DNA of 64,000 nt, taken from positions 62,001-126,000 of the forward strand of contig NZ_VHLG01000009.1 of NCBI RefSeq assembly GCF_006516955.1. The letters are read 5' to 3'. The DNA comes from Martelella alba (GTDB lineage: Bacteria > Pseudomonadota > Alphaproteobacteria > Rhizobiales > Rhizobiaceae). The notes under the pieces are model-generated. The model was given only the letters and a program-made list of their open reading frames with translations, did not search any database and was not told the DNA's origin. Of this stretch, positions 29,968 through 37,478 are shown piece after piece. The position numbers were made by a program, and so were the translations under genes. Within the stretch, counting starts at the first letter, position 1; every line of letters begins with the position of its first letter.

Positions 29968-30534
29968 TCACAGCCTCCAGCTTTTCAGCGGTGCGATAAG
30001 GGCTTCATAGCCCTGCGGTTCGGCCGCAGGCTGATCGCTGGCCGCGACGACACCCCGCAGCGCATACATGTGAGCGACATGGCGGGTAATTGCATCCCTG
30101 GCGGGTTCGGGCACATCGGCCGCGTCGCCGTAACCGGCGGTGAATTCCACCTCAATGCCATTCATCGGGGCGCAGGTCGCGGCGATATCCGGCAGGTAAA
30201 AACGGGCCGGCCGGCCGGCGCCATCCAGCCGCGCCCGGTCAAGCGTGATCGTATTTGCATTACCATCGGCGTCGTAGACCGTCACGACAGACACGCTCGT
30301 CACCGGCCCATGCGCAAGCGAAATCATCCCGCTTCTCGGCCAGCTGTCACGGTAAAGCCGCCAGCCCTGTGTGATCAGCGACAGCCCCGTCAGCGCCTCC
30401 AGATGCTTGCGCGCCGTCACGATAAGCCCGGCGATCAGATCGTCGTCGTCCTCGTGATCGACACGGAGGAAAACCTTGGCCTCGGCCAGGCTCACCGGCT
30501 CGCTTGCAGGCGGCGTTGTCAGTGCATAGGTCAT
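29968..30534 (-). CDS. GTA gp6: head-tail connector
   Basis: A 188-residue connector protein of the phage gp6 family, with the hallmark N-terminus SEPVSLAEAKVFLRVDHEDD and VTARKHLEALTGLSL. It forms the ring below the portal. GGGGAAAG precedes ATG 30534. The terminator hairpin after the capsid gene ends only about 17 bases upstream. Confidence 0.92.
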   Translation of the reverse strand: MTYALTTPPASEPVSLAEAKVFLRVDHEDDDDLIAGLIVTARKHLEALTGLSLITQGWRLYRDSWPRSGMISLAHGPVTSVSVVTVYDADGNANTITLDRARLDGAGRPARFYLPDIAATCAPMNGIEVEFTAGYGDAADVPEPARDAITRHVAHMYALRGVVAASDQPAAEPQGYEALIAPLKSWRL

Positions 30535-30550
30535 TGAAACTTTCCCCTGA

Positions 30551-30578
30551 AAAACAAAACCCCCGGCCAGGCCGGGGG
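30551..30578 (-). terminator. Intrinsic terminator after the major capsid gene
   Basis: A 9-bp GC-rich inverted repeat (CCCCCGGCC, one base, GGCCGGGGG) followed on the minus strand by TTTTGTTTT. It lies 25 bases after the capsid stop and directly before gp6. In phages a leaky terminator after the capsid gene raises capsid output relative to distal genes; that could be the case here. Confidence 0.8.
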
Positions 30579-30602
30579 CGATGATCTGATTGGCCGTACC
30601 GA

Positions 30603-31847
30603 TCAGGCGGCAGAAAACTTGATCAGCTTGATCGCGTCGAAATTCTGCACCCCGCCGCCGACACGCTTGGTGGTGTAGAACAGCACATAGGGCTTGGCCG
30701 AATAGGGATCACGCAGAACCCGCACACCCGTGCGGTCGACAACCAGATAGCCGGCAGCGAAATCACCAAAGGCGATCGAGAGGGCATCGGTGGCAATATC
30801 AGGCATATCCTCGGCTTCCGTCACCGGAAAACCGAGCAACGAGGCAGCGCCGCCCGCAGTGGCTGGCGGTTGCCACAGATAATTGCCGTCGGCATCCTTG
30901 AGCTTGCGAACCGCGCCTTGCGTTTTGCGGTTCATGACGAAATTTGCATTCTGGCGATGGCCCGCCTTCAGCGAATAGATCGCCTCGATCAGCACATCGG
31001 AAGCCCCCGAAGCGGCGAAATCACCGTCAACACCGGTTGCATGATAGCCGAGAGAGCCCCAGGCATAGGCGCTGTCCGCCACGGTCGTGTAACTCAAGAA
31101 CCCCTTCGGCTTGTCGGTGCCATTGCCGGAGACGAAGGCCGCGCCTTCCTGCTCGGCAAAAGCCATATCCACCTCACCGGCAATCCAGCTTTCAATATCA
31201 AAGGCGGCATCATCCAGCAGCGATGCACTGGCGGCCGGCATTGCATAGAGCTCCATCGTCGGGAAGGAGAGTTCGGAAATCTCCGGCGTTGCCGTCTGCG
31301 GACGTGCCGCCGTCTCCGACACCCAGCCGGCGGTGAAGCCGCTGGCGACAAAGGGGCGTTTCAGAACAGCGCCGGAAACCTGACGCACCGTCGCCAACGA
31401 TCGGATCGGCGAAACGGTCGTCAGGCGACGGCCGATCTCGCTGTCGGTCTCTTCCGGCACCAGATAGCCGCCGTCACCATCCGTGGTGGACGAAAGCGCC
31501 TTGGCTTCCAGCCCACGCAGGCCGGCATCATCGCCACGGCGGATATATTTCTCAAAGGCTGCCTTGTGCTCGCCGGTAAAGGCTCCGGCCCGGCCCAGTG
31601 AAGGCCGCGCCTTCTTCAGCGCCATTTCGTCGATCATCTTGCTCTGGCGATCCATGGCGCTGTTGATACGATCCAGCTTTTCGCGGGTAATCACATCTTC
31701 GGAATGCTTGCTTTCCAGTTCGCCAAGACGACGGTCATTGGTTTCGCGGAAAGCCTCGAAGCTGGTCATGAAGTCTTCGAAAGCCCGTTCGATGGTCTCC
31801 GGCACACCCTTGATTTCAGGGGCCGAGGTCAGATCATGTTTTGTCAT
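30603..31847 (-). CDS. GTA gp5: major capsid protein (HK97 fold)
   Basis: A 414-residue HK97-type capsid protein. The first 110 residues are a coiled, charged scaffold-like delta domain (ETNDRRLGELESKHSEDV). The mature shell follows (STTDGDGGYLVPEETDSEI, ending AIKLIKFSAA) and should be released by the gp4 protease. ATG 31847 has AAGG nine bases upstream; ATG 31856 directly abuts that site and is less likely. The gene is intact. Confidence 0.95.
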   Translation of the reverse strand: MTKHDLTSAPEIKGVPETIERAFEDFMTSFEAFRETNDRRLGELESKHSEDVITREKLDRINSAMDRQSKMIDEMALKKARPSLGRAGAFTGEHKAAFEKYIRRGDDAGLRGLEAKALSSTTDGDGGYLVPEETDSEIGRRLTTVSPIRSLATVRQVSGAVLKRPFVASGFTAGWVSETAARPQTATPEISELSFPTMELYAMPAASASLLDDAAFDIESWIAGEVDMAFAEQEGAAFVSGNGTDKPKGFLSYTTVADSAYAWGSLGYHATGVDGDFAASGASDVLIEAIYSLKAGHRQNANFVMNRKTQGAVRKLKDADGNYLWQPPATAGGAASLLGFPVTEAEDMPDIATDALSIAFGDFAAGYLVVDRTGVRVLRDPYSAKPYVLFYTTKRVGGGVQNFDAIKLIKFSAA

Positions 31848-31874
31848 GAAATTCATCCTTGATTGGTGTGAAGG

Positions 31875-32573
31875 TCAGGGCTTGGGGTGCATCATCCGCC
31901 GTGCTTCATGGAGAAGCGCGACAAGATCACGCTCACCCGCCCCGGTTTCGCCGTCGGCAGCATCCCGCCTGCCAATCAGCGCGTCATAGCCACCGGCCAG
32001 AAACCGGCGGGCGGCTTTACGGCTCAGGCCGGCATCCCGCGTCAGCCATCGCTCGAAATTCCTGATTGTCGGAAACACCTCTTCTGCGTGTTTCACACTG
32101 TCCACCCGCGCAGAGGGCAGCATGGGAAAGGTCACGATCGAGATTTCCCAGAGATCCGCCTCCAGAATGCGGCGGATACCCGATTTTGCATCGGTCTTTG
32201 CGCGCACGGTCTGAAACCCGATCGAAAGCCCATCGAGCCCACCCGACTTCATCAGTGCATGGATTTCCCTGGCACGCGCCACATCCGATGAGAGCTGCCC
32301 TTCGACATAGAGGCCGCGACCATCCTCGCGCAGCTTGGTCCAGCTGCCGACCGGCTCTGATGGATCATGCTGGAACAGCATGCGCACACCTTCGGCACCG
32401 CGCTTTTCGAGAGATCTGCGAAAGGCACCGCGTTCAATGGCGTCCTTGCCGAGGTCGACCTCCCCGAAAATGCTGGCATATCCGGAAAACCGGCCGTCAC
32501 CGGCAAGATCAGTCAGCGACAGATCGGCATATTTCAATGTTGCGGCGGAAAGCACCGCGTCACCACTTTTCAT
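31875..32573 (-). CDS. GTA gp4: prohead protease (HK97 family, S78)
   Basis: A 232-residue serine protease that matures the capsid. It carries the S78 signatures: FSGYASIFGEVDLGKDAIERG near the N-terminus, His in MLFQHDPSEPVG and Ser in GLSIGFQTV. ATG 32573 follows AGGAGAG; the frame begins five codons earlier. A C-terminal extension of about 60 residues (RAARRFLAGGYDALIGR) follows the protease domain. Confidence 0.93.
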   Translation of the reverse strand: MKSGDAVLSAATLKYADLSLTDLAGDGRFSGYASIFGEVDLGKDAIERGAFRRSLEKRGAEGVRMLFQHDPSEPVGSWTKLREDGRGLYVEGQLSSDVARAREIHALMKSGGLDGLSIGFQTVRAKTDAKSGIRRILEADLWEISIVTFPMLPSARVDSVKHAEEVFPTIRNFERWLTRDAGLSRKAARRFLAGGYDALIGRRDAADGETGAGERDLVALLHEARRMMHPKP

Positions 32574-32610
32574 GATCTCTCCTGTCAATGAAATCGGACT
32601 TTAGGGAAAT

Positions 32611-32631
32611 CCGGCTTTGGGTAAAAGCCGG
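32611..32631 (-). terminator. Hairpin directly after the portal gene
   Basis: A perfect 8-bp inverted repeat (CCGGCTTT, 5-base loop, AAAGCCGG) begins two bases after the portal stop. On the minus strand it is followed by ATTTCCCT, a weak U-tract, so it may be an mRNA-processing or weak terminator element between portal and protease genes. Confidence 0.45.
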
Positions 32632-32632
32632 T

Positions 32633-33790
32633 TCAGTATCCAACAGCGGCGCGCTTTTCTTCCTCGCTCAGGAAGTCGGCGGCACCGATACGGGCCCACA
32701 GCGCATCACGTTCGCCGGAAAGGCCGCTGACCTGATCGAGATCGGCCTCCAGCCTGAGATCCGAACCATAAAGCGGGCCCAGCCATGACATCAGATGCGC
32801 AACGGTTCTGGCGATCAGCGGAATGACCGTCAGCCGGTAAAAGGCGCGGTTCGCCTCCTGATAATTCGAATAGGTATTGTCACCGGGAATGCCGAGCATC
32901 ATCGGCGGAACGCCGACGGCCAGTGCGATATCGCGGGCTGCGCCGTTTCTGGCGCCGGTGAAATCCATGTCTCGCGGGCTCAATCCCATCGCCTTCCAGT
33001 CAAGTCCGCCTTCAAGCAACAGCGGCCGCCCTGCCCGCGCCGGGCCGGAATAGCCCTCTTCCAGCTCCTGCTTCAGCCGCTCATATTGCTCTTCAGTCAG
33101 ATTGCCGCCCTCCTTCGGCTGATAGAGAAGCGCACCGGAGGGGCGTGCCGAATTGTCGAGCAGCGCCTTGTTCCACACCGCCGAGGCATTGTGCAGATCA
33201 AGCGCCATCTGCGCGGCGGCAAGCGGCGAGAAACCGAGATGATCGTCAAGCGGATGGAAAAGCCGCATATGCAGAAGTGTCACTCCATCGCTTTCGGCCG
33301 GATAGCGTGACATGCGCCCTCCGACCCGGTATTCATAGGCCTCCGGCCATCCATCGGCGCCCTCAATCACCCGCATCCGGTCGGGCCGCAACAGATGCAG
33401 TTCCCGCACCTCGTCCCCCAGAACCACCGGTTCAATGAACGCATTACCGGACAGCAGAAGATGGCCATAAAGCGCCTCGAAGAAATCAGTGCCGGCAGCA
33501 CGCCCGTTGGGCCTGTGCAACAGCGCCAGCAAAGGGTGTTCGCTCAGTTCGTCCCCGCCCTGATAGAGCAGCAGCGGAACGCTTGCCGCCGTCTCCGAGA
33601 TCAACCGGATCGCGCGGTGGGCAACCGGGTTTTTCATGAACCCCTCCCGTGCGAGAGCCCCGTAAGAGCGCCCGGACCAGCGCGCCTCCCCCTGGATCGT
33701 CAGCGCGGAAAAGGCCGTCGCCGCCTTCTTTTCGGCAGCACCAAGTGCGGCCGCCGGGCGACGCCACGGCAGCTGGAAGGACATTTTCAT
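32633..33790 (-). CDS. GTA gp3: portal protein (HK97 family)
   Basis: A 385-residue portal through which DNA enters the capsid. Conserved phage portal patterns are visible: NPVAHRAIRLISETAASVPLLLY-type N-terminus, HLLLSGNAFIEPV, and NYQEANRAFYRLTVIPLI near the C-terminus. GAGG lies five bases before ATG 33790. It is separated from the upstream terminase by the Dabb-fold gene and a terminator. Confidence 0.94.
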   Translation of the reverse strand: MKMSFQLPWRRPAAALGAAEKKAATAFSALTIQGEARWSGRSYGALAREGFMKNPVAHRAIRLISETAASVPLLLYQGGDELSEHPLLALLHRPNGRAAGTDFFEALYGHLLLSGNAFIEPVVLGDEVRELHLLRPDRMRVIEGADGWPEAYEYRVGGRMSRYPAESDGVTLLHMRLFHPLDDHLGFSPLAAAQMALDLHNASAVWNKALLDNSARPSGALLYQPKEGGNLTEEQYERLKQELEEGYSGPARAGRPLLLEGGLDWKAMGLSPRDMDFTGARNGAARDIALAVGVPPMMLGIPGDNTYSNYQEANRAFYRLTVIPLIARTVAHLMSWLGPLYGSDLRLEADLDQVSGLSGERDALWARIGAADFLSEEEKRAAVGY

Positions 33791-33821
33791 GCCTCACCTC
33801 GTCTTATGTGTTGTGAGAATC

Positions 33822-33845
33822 AAAAAAGCCCCGGAAACCGGGGCT
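33822..33845 (-). terminator. Intrinsic terminator between the Dabb gene and portal
   Basis: A perfect 8-bp GC-rich stem (AGCCCCGG, 3-base loop, CCGGGGCT) with six T residues at the foot on the minus strand: a textbook intrinsic terminator. It lies 35 bases after the Dabb gene and 32 bases before the portal ATG. Confidence 0.88.
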
Positions 33846-33879
33846 CAACATTCATTTCCATCGCCTGCAAAACGGCAAC

Positions 33880-34197
33880 TCAGTCCTTGTAAAGCGATGA
33901 CTTAACAGCTGTTGCGCAATCGAAATCAGCGGCGATCCGCAATTCACGCATCGGCTTCACGATCGAGGTCGACTTGTCATAGAGCGGGTGGGCCCGATAG
34001 GCTGCAAGCGCGGCCTCATCGTCGAATTCAGCATAAACGACAAAATCGACCTCATTGCCATAAAGGTCGCTGCGCTGATTGCGGCCAATTTCCACCAGCC
34101 GTGCATGCGGGTTCTCCGTCAGGATGGAAAGCCCTGCCTCAACCTTGTCAGCATTGCTGCCCGCAGGAACCGAGAAAAATACGATATGTCGAATCAT
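33880..34197 (-). CDS. Dabb-fold (stress-responsive alpha/beta barrel) protein within the GTA cluster
   Basis: A 105-residue protein starting MIRHIVFFSVPAGSN, with an acidic-aromatic middle (VDFVVYAEFDDEAALAAYRAHP) typical of Dabb/dimeric ferredoxin-like barrel proteins. Such proteins are small cytoplasmic dimers of often unknown function; none is a known virion part. It lies between terminase and portal on the GTA strand. AGAGG precedes ATG 34197 and is part of a 16-bp tandem repeat. A terminator follows it. It may be cargo inserted in the operon or a GTA-linked function. Confidence 0.82.
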   Translation of the reverse strand: MIRHIVFFSVPAGSNADKVEAGLSILTENPHARLVEIGRNQRSDLYGNEVDFVVYAEFDDEAALAAYRAHPLYDKSTSIVKPMRELRIAADFDCATAVKSSLYKD

Positions 34198-34198
34198 G

Positions 34199-34230
34199 CC
34201 TGACCTCTTGGCTGCCTGACCTCTTGGCTG
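34199..34230. repeat. 16-bp perfect tandem repeat upstream of the Dabb gene
   Basis: Two exact head-to-tail copies of CCTGACCTCTTGGCTG. On the minus strand each copy contains the AAGAGG ribosome binding sequence of the Dabb gene; only the nearer copy is well spaced to ATG 34197. It may mark a small duplication at an insertion joint. Confidence 0.9.
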
Positions 34231-34303
34231 CAATGCGAGCCTTTCGTTCCGGCTATCACGGCTTGTTAGCCCCCGCAACCGCTCTGGGCCATCACCTGAT
34301 AGT

Positions 34304-35638
34304 CTAGACCCGCCGGATGCGGGGCATCCCGTCGCCTTCCAGCAGCAATGCAGTCAATGCCCAGACCAGCGCATCAAGCCGGTCCGGCGAGCGTCCGGCC
34401 GAAAGCCCGCCCGGTCCGAAATCACACATCTGGTCAATCAGCGCCGAGAAATGTCCACCATGGCGCACCTTTCCCTGCTCATAGAGCGCCGCCACCGGTT
34501 CAGCGCGCAGGAATTTTCCGCGCATGGCCCTGACCGTCGTCACCGGCAGCCGCTCATCGACGCTCTTCAGCATCGCCGTTACCATGTCGCCGCCCTGGTT
34601 GACTTCCGCGACCACCCGGTCGGCCTCAAATTCCCGGAATGTCCGGACCACCATATTGGCCCAGACAGACGGCGCGCCGCCCTCGACCGAGCGATCCGCA
34701 AGCACCAGCGCGCCACCATTTTCCATCAAGCCGGCCACCACAATACCGCAGACGGACTTCTTGCCCGAACCCGAGGGCGGGTCGACAGCCACCACGATCC
34801 GACCTTCGGCGCGCGCGTTGCGGTCAACCAGCTTTTCAAGATCCGCACGGCACCATAGGCCGTCCTCGCGATCCTCGATAAGCTCGCCTTCCAGTTCCTG
34901 CCGTCCCAGCCGCGTGCCGCCATAGCGCGACGACAGAGCGCGGATAAAACCAGGCGCCAGATTGGCATGGTTATCGCGCGTCGAAATCCGCGTGAATGTC
35001 GTTGTCTCGTCAGCCATCAGCTGCTTGACCAGCGGTACCGCACGCGGCGTCGTCGTCACCATCTGGCGCGGATTGTCACCCAGCCTCAAGCCAAATTGCA
35101 GCATGTCCCAGCATTCACGGGCATAGCGCCATTTCGCCAGCTCGTCACACCAGGCGAAATGAAATTGTGGGCCACGCAGCGCCTCGGGATCTTCCGATGA
35201 AAAAAGATAGGCAACCGAACCATTGGGCCAGACCAGCCGCCGGCGGCTGATTTCAAATTCCGGCCGCAGCCGCCGGGCAATCCGGCAGATGCCGGACACA
35301 CCGTCAATCATAACCTCTCGCGCATCACCCAGCGTTTCGGCGACGAGCGCGATCCTGAGATCGGAACGCTGCCCTGCGGCAAGCGCCGTTGCATGGATCC
35401 ACTCGGCCCCGGCCCGCGTCTTGCCGGAACCGCGCCCGCCCATCAAAAGCCAGGTCCGCCAGTCCCCTGCCGGCGGCAATTGTTCCGCACGGCCGAGAAA
35501 AGCCCAGTCGCGGGCCAGTTCAGCCGCAAAAGCAAAACCATCAGCCGGCCCGCTGTTCTCGCTGCCATTCGGCGATGCGCCGCCCTGCCAGTTCCTCGGC
35601 CCGCTGTTCGATAAGCTCGAGGAACTTTGCTTTGGCAT
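34304..35638 (-). CDS. GTA gp2: large terminase (packaging ATPase/nuclease)
   Basis: A 444-residue DNA packaging motor. Walker A is GGRGSGKT (about 67-74 from this start), Walker B is in FAWCDELAKW, and the RNase H-like nuclease has VAVDPPSGSGKK with further acidic residues (EVNQGGDM, DRLDALVWA). No start codon exists in frame after the gp1 stop until well inside the ATPase, so ATG 35638 is used; it overlaps gp1 by 98 bases. The frame is open to 35713. Confidence 0.93.
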   Translation of the reverse strand: MPKQSSSSLSNSGPRNWQGGASPNGSENSGPADGFAFAAELARDWAFLGRAEQLPPAGDWRTWLLMGGRGSGKTRAGAEWIHATALAAGQRSDLRIALVAETLGDAREVMIDGVSGICRIARRLRPEFEISRRRLVWPNGSVAYLFSSEDPEALRGPQFHFAWCDELAKWRYARECWDMLQFGLRLGDNPRQMVTTTPRAVPLVKQLMADETTTFTRISTRDNHANLAPGFIRALSSRYGGTRLGRQELEGELIEDREDGLWCRADLEKLVDRNARAEGRIVVAVDPPSGSGKKSVCGIVVAGLMENGGALVLADRSVEGGAPSVWANMVVRTFREFEADRVVAEVNQGGDMVTAMLKSVDERLPVTTVRAMRGKFLRAEPVAALYEQGKVRHGGHFSALIDQMCDFGPGGLSAGRSPDRLDALVWALTALLLEGDGMPRIRRV

Positions 35639-36047
35639 GTTCGTAATCCTGCTTGTCGTTGATCCGCTCTTTCTCAGCCTGGCGCTCGCTCGCCAGTCGA
35701 CGTTGCATCTCATCGGCCTTTTCCAGCGTGCGGATAATCAGCGCGATGGCATCGGTTGCCGATTTGACATCGCCACGCGCCTCGCGCACTGCCTCGCTGC
35801 CAGCGCCCGTGTCCTTCTGGGCTGCCCGGCGCAGCGAGCGGAAAAAACCGAACTGTGCCCGCATTTCAGACGTCAAATCATTGAGCAGAAGCCGCAATTC
35901 TTCCTGCGGATCCCGTCGCCGCGCCTTCGGTTCGATCATGTAAAAACCGGGCGCATCGGCAAGAGTGACCGTCTTGCCACCGTCATAACGTGGTGCGCGC
36001 GGCCATAAGCCGAAAAGCTGCGGCTCAAATGACAGGTCATCGGACAT
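35541..36047 (-). CDS. GTA gp1: small terminase-like protein
   Basis: A 168-residue, highly charged protein with a long coiled coil (about 80-165). RcGTA gp1 is a small terminase that lacks specific pac recognition, matching random packaging of host DNA; position and helical character support the same role here, though sequence conservation is low in this family. GGAGG lies five bases before ATG 36047. It is the first gene of the GTA block. Confidence 0.82.
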   Translation of the reverse strand: MSDDLSFEPQLFGLWPRAPRYDGGKTVTLADAPGFYMIEPKARRRDPQEELRLLLNDLTSEMRAQFGFFRSLRRAAQKDTGAGSEAVREARGDVKSATDAIALIIRTLEKADEMQRRLASERQAEKERINDKQDYEHAKAKFLELIEQRAEELAGRRIAEWQREQRAG

Positions 36048-36060
36048 GTCCACCTCCGTT

Positions 36061-36075
36061 GGCGATTCGCTCGCC
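36061..36075 (-). other. Short inverted repeat next to the gp1 ribosome binding site
   Basis: GGCGA-TTCGC-TCGCC forms a 5-bp stem only three bases from the GGAGG of gp1. It could restrict access to the ribosome binding site in the GTA leader mRNA. The stem is short, so this is tentative. Confidence 0.35.
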
Positions 36076-36092
36076 GATGGAATTTCGGCAAC

Positions 36093-36121
36093 AAAAAACC
36101 GGCCACGCCGGGGCCGGTTTT
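36093..36121 (-). terminator. Terminator hairpin upstream of the GTA operon
   Basis: A 10-bp stem (AAAACCGGCC, 7-base loop, GGCCGGTTTT) with six T residues on the minus strand. It lies 45 bases before gp1 and about 180 bases after the AhpD-like gene. It may end transcripts from upstream, or act as a leader attenuator if the GTA promoter is at 36238-36266. Confidence 0.8.
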
Positions 36122-36230
36122 CTCAATCATCTCAGTGGTCGGCTATTGCCGCTTCGAACATCGCCGCAAGGCTAAAACATCAACAGAACCAAGTCCGGTC
36201 CCGTCCGCCTCAGCCGCAAATCTCCGACCG

Positions 36231-36280
36231 TAGGAAAACAGTAGCAAAGCAGCGTTACGCCGTCAAGGACTATTTTCCTA
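36231..36280 (-). promoter_or_regulatory. Candidate GTA promoter framed by inverted repeats
   Basis: On the minus strand TTGACG (36266-36261) and TACTGT (36243-36238) are separated by exactly 17 bases, a good housekeeping-type promoter. Two 12-bp inverted copies of TAGGAAAAYAGT lie at 36269-36280 and 36231-36242, one just upstream of the -35 and one over the -10. Together they look like an operator-controlled promoter about 185 bases before gp1. No experimental support. Confidence 0.5.
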
Positions 36281-36297
36281 TTTTGGGCTTTTTTTTC

Positions 36298-36642
36298 TTA
36301 CCCGGCCGAAAACTGATCAAACGCATCCATTGCCTTGGCGGCATACATCAGCGACGGTCCGCCGCCCATATAGACAGCCGTTCCAAGCACTTCCTCGAAT
36401 TCGGCCTTGGTGCAGCCCATCTTCACCAGGGAGCGGGTATGAAACGCGATGCAGGGGTCGCAGCGCATGGCGATGGCAATGCCAAGCGCTACATATTCCT
36501 TGGTCTTCGAATCAAGCGCACCGGGCTTGTCCGCAGCCTGCGCCATTGCATAGAAGCTGTTGATCGTGTCGGGAATGTCCTTCTTCAGAACAGCGGTCTG
36601 CTTTGAGATGTCTGCGGCGATCTGCTTATAGTCGGTAGCCAT
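36298..36642 (-). CDS. AhpD-like / carboxymuconolactone decarboxylase family protein
   Basis: A 114-residue CMD-domain protein with the redox motif CDPCIAFH (Cys-X2-Cys-X3-His), as in AhpD-like peroxidase partners. It is helical and probably oligomeric in the cytoplasm. Only one gene separates it from the ABC transporter block. The true substrate is unknown; a role in peroxide or redox handling is inferred from the motif. Confidence 0.88.
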   Translation of the reverse strand: MATDYKQIAADISKQTAVLKKDIPDTINSFYAMAQAADKPGALDSKTKEYVALGIAIAMRCDPCIAFHTRSLVKMGCTKAEFEEVLGTAVYMGGGPSLMYAAKAMDAFDQFSAG

Positions 36643-36742
36643 GGTAAACCTCGAATATTCATACCTACGATAATTCTAACATAATTCCGAACGCGGCGCC
36701 TATCCTTGCGCTAAATCAAGTGAACGGTACAGGGCAACAAAA

Positions 36743-37213
36743 TCAGCGCCTGTCCTCGCCCACATGCATCGGCCAGTCGACAACATAGTTCTCGAATTCC
36801 TCAGCCGGCACATCCATCTCGCTCACGGTTCGCCCGCGCGCAGAAACGCCCGCCTGATGCACAGTCTCACGGTCTCCCGAAACAAGATAGTGCCACCAGT
36901 AGAGATCGTGACCTTCATCAACAAGCCGGTAAGCACAAGTCGGCGGTAACCAGCTGATTTCCTTCAATGCATCCATATCGAGCTGAATACATTCCGGAAC
37001 CGTCGCCTGGCGGTTTTCATAGTCGGAGCAGCGACAGCTTTCACCATCCAGAAGCATGCAACGCACCGAGGTATAGGCAACCTCACCCGTATCCCAGTCC
37101 TCAAGCTTGTTGAGACAGCACAGCCCGCAGCCATCGCACAGTGATTCCCACTCTGCATTGCTCATCTCTTCAAGCCGTTTTTCCTGCCAGAAGGGCAGAT
37201 CCTTATTTGTCAT
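36743..37213 (-). CDS. UPF0260 (YcgN-like) cysteine-cluster protein
   Basis: A 156-residue protein with eight or more cysteines, including CDGCGLCC and CRCSDY, the pattern of the YkgJ/UPF0260 cysteine-cluster family that is predicted to bind metal. [10 protein letters not shown] closes the protein. ATG 37213 ([17 protein letters not shown]) matches family starts; the frame extends to 37315 without conservation. Its function is unknown. Confidence 0.88.
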   Translation of the reverse strand: MTNKDLPFWQEKRLEEMSNAEWESLCDGCGLCCLNKLEDWDTGEVAYTSVRCMLLDGESCRCSDYENRQATVPECIQLDMDALKEISWLPPTCAYRLVDEGHDLYWWHYLVSGDRETVHQAGVSARGRTVSEMDVPAEEFENYVVDWPMHVGEDRR

Positions 37214-37478
37214 CTTCGTCACCCGACCACATTCAAGCAGCGGCCTTATCGCGCCGGTTGCGGTTCCGATCAAGGCCGGGGCTGAATAACGCAGAGAAAC
37301 AGCCATTGGGCACATGCCGATAATGTGCGCCTTAGCTAAACTATTTTGACTTTGGTCTTATCACTATCGCTCAATTGCGACAATTTGGCCAATTGCTAGC
37401 ATTGTCCGACGCTTTTGAGGAGAAGCGTCGAGCGCCTTTGGAGGAAGGCGCGTCTTTTGACGACTTGGGAGGAGTCTG

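Noticed and set aside
21525-36047. An active prophage
   Set aside because: There is no integrase, repressor, replication gene or attachment site. Gene order and families match a gene transfer agent, including the short tape measure and TIM-barrel gp15.
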